DNA of 48,435 bases from Nemertoderma westbladi. Its lineage: Eukaryota > Xenacoelomorpha > Nemertodermatida > Nemertodermatidae. The stretch is taken from NCBI GenBank assembly GCA_032718475.1, contig JAUCBJ010003736.1, positions 1 through 48,435 on the forward strand, in the 5' to 3' direction. The position numbers and the translations under genes are program-made. This document shows, one piece after another, positions 48,266 to 48,435 of the stretch (position 1 is its first letter; each line of letters begins with the position of its first letter). The notes under the pieces were generated by a model. It was given only the letters and a program-made list of their open reading frames with translations. It ran no database searches and was not told the origin of the DNA.

Positions 48266-48435
48266 TGTATTTACCCCACAATATTTATTACTATTAGGTC
48301 TATTTATTCAAGAAATTATATGTTTTTATAATATACTTTGGAAAATTAGTCGACTAAGTCATAATTTTCAAAACTTTAAATACGGGTTGAGTTATTTTAT
48401 AAAGTTAAGAAGAATGAACCAATAGAGGGAGCCTG

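Overview
The window is eukaryotic (metazoan) genomic DNA, AT-rich and made almost entirely of transposable elements. The best host signal is two minus-strand exons (37583-37756 and 39400-39610). One encodes the conserved C-terminal helix A / IQ region of a KCNQ (Kv7) potassium channel, and the two exons have compatible splice phase. BEL/Pao, Ty3/gypsy, Penelope-like, LINE, tRNA-SINE and piggyBac-like elements together suggest an invertebrate. I cannot name the species.

Layout. 1-2288: a 3' LINE fragment between two copies of a ~266-bp sequence. 2289-6862: a decayed but structurally complete Ty3/gypsy element with AAAAC target-site duplications (TSDs), 192/197-bp LTRs, PBS and PPT. 7424-32428: the main object, a ~25-kb composite. 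Its outer element (7429-32423, TSD TTGAC, LTRs of 1165 and 1127 bp) is a minus-strand BEL/Pao retrotransposon of about 18.3 kb net. Its Gag-Pro-RT-RNaseH-IN frame starts at 29219 and ends near 14689. Downstream of pol it carries a second coding block of 1418 codons (12925-8672) whose product I do not recognise; one in-frame TAG splits it into 687- and 720-odd-residue parts. Inside the gag region sits a second element (20549-27193, TSD GGGGT, two 530-bp LTRs differing at one position by eye). It encodes only Gag-like proteins plus 1.9 kb of hairpin-rich CT-repeat DNA and has no pol, so it looks like a non-autonomous Gag-only LTR element.

32429-37582: a Penelope GIY-YIG fragment, gene-poor DNA, one terminal exon of an unrecognised gene (35161-35594), and a dispersed GTTAYGTAATCTC motif. 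37583-39610: the KCNQ exons, separated by an intron filled with a 35-bp minisatellite. Each unit contains a CRE-like TGACGTCA and a copy of the exon-intron donor junction. 39611-46620: a SINE, a piggyBac-like non-autonomous element (TTAA flanks) with an internal ~165-bp tandem array, a solo LTR related to the nested Gag-only element, a LINE RT fragment, a ~110-bp-arm inverted repeat, a second SINE copy and a 1.15-kb palindromic 22-bp minisatellite. 46780-48435: a promoter with three CCAAT boxes and a TATA-like box driving an intact single-exon gene for a C2H2/acidic/coiled-coil protein of unknown function.

The most unusual content is the giant BEL/Pao element: an unknown second ORF with zinc knuckles, six in-frame stops but no clear internal frameshift in about 12 kb of coding DNA, and nearly identical LTRs. 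Second is the minisatellite built from a KCNQ splice junction.
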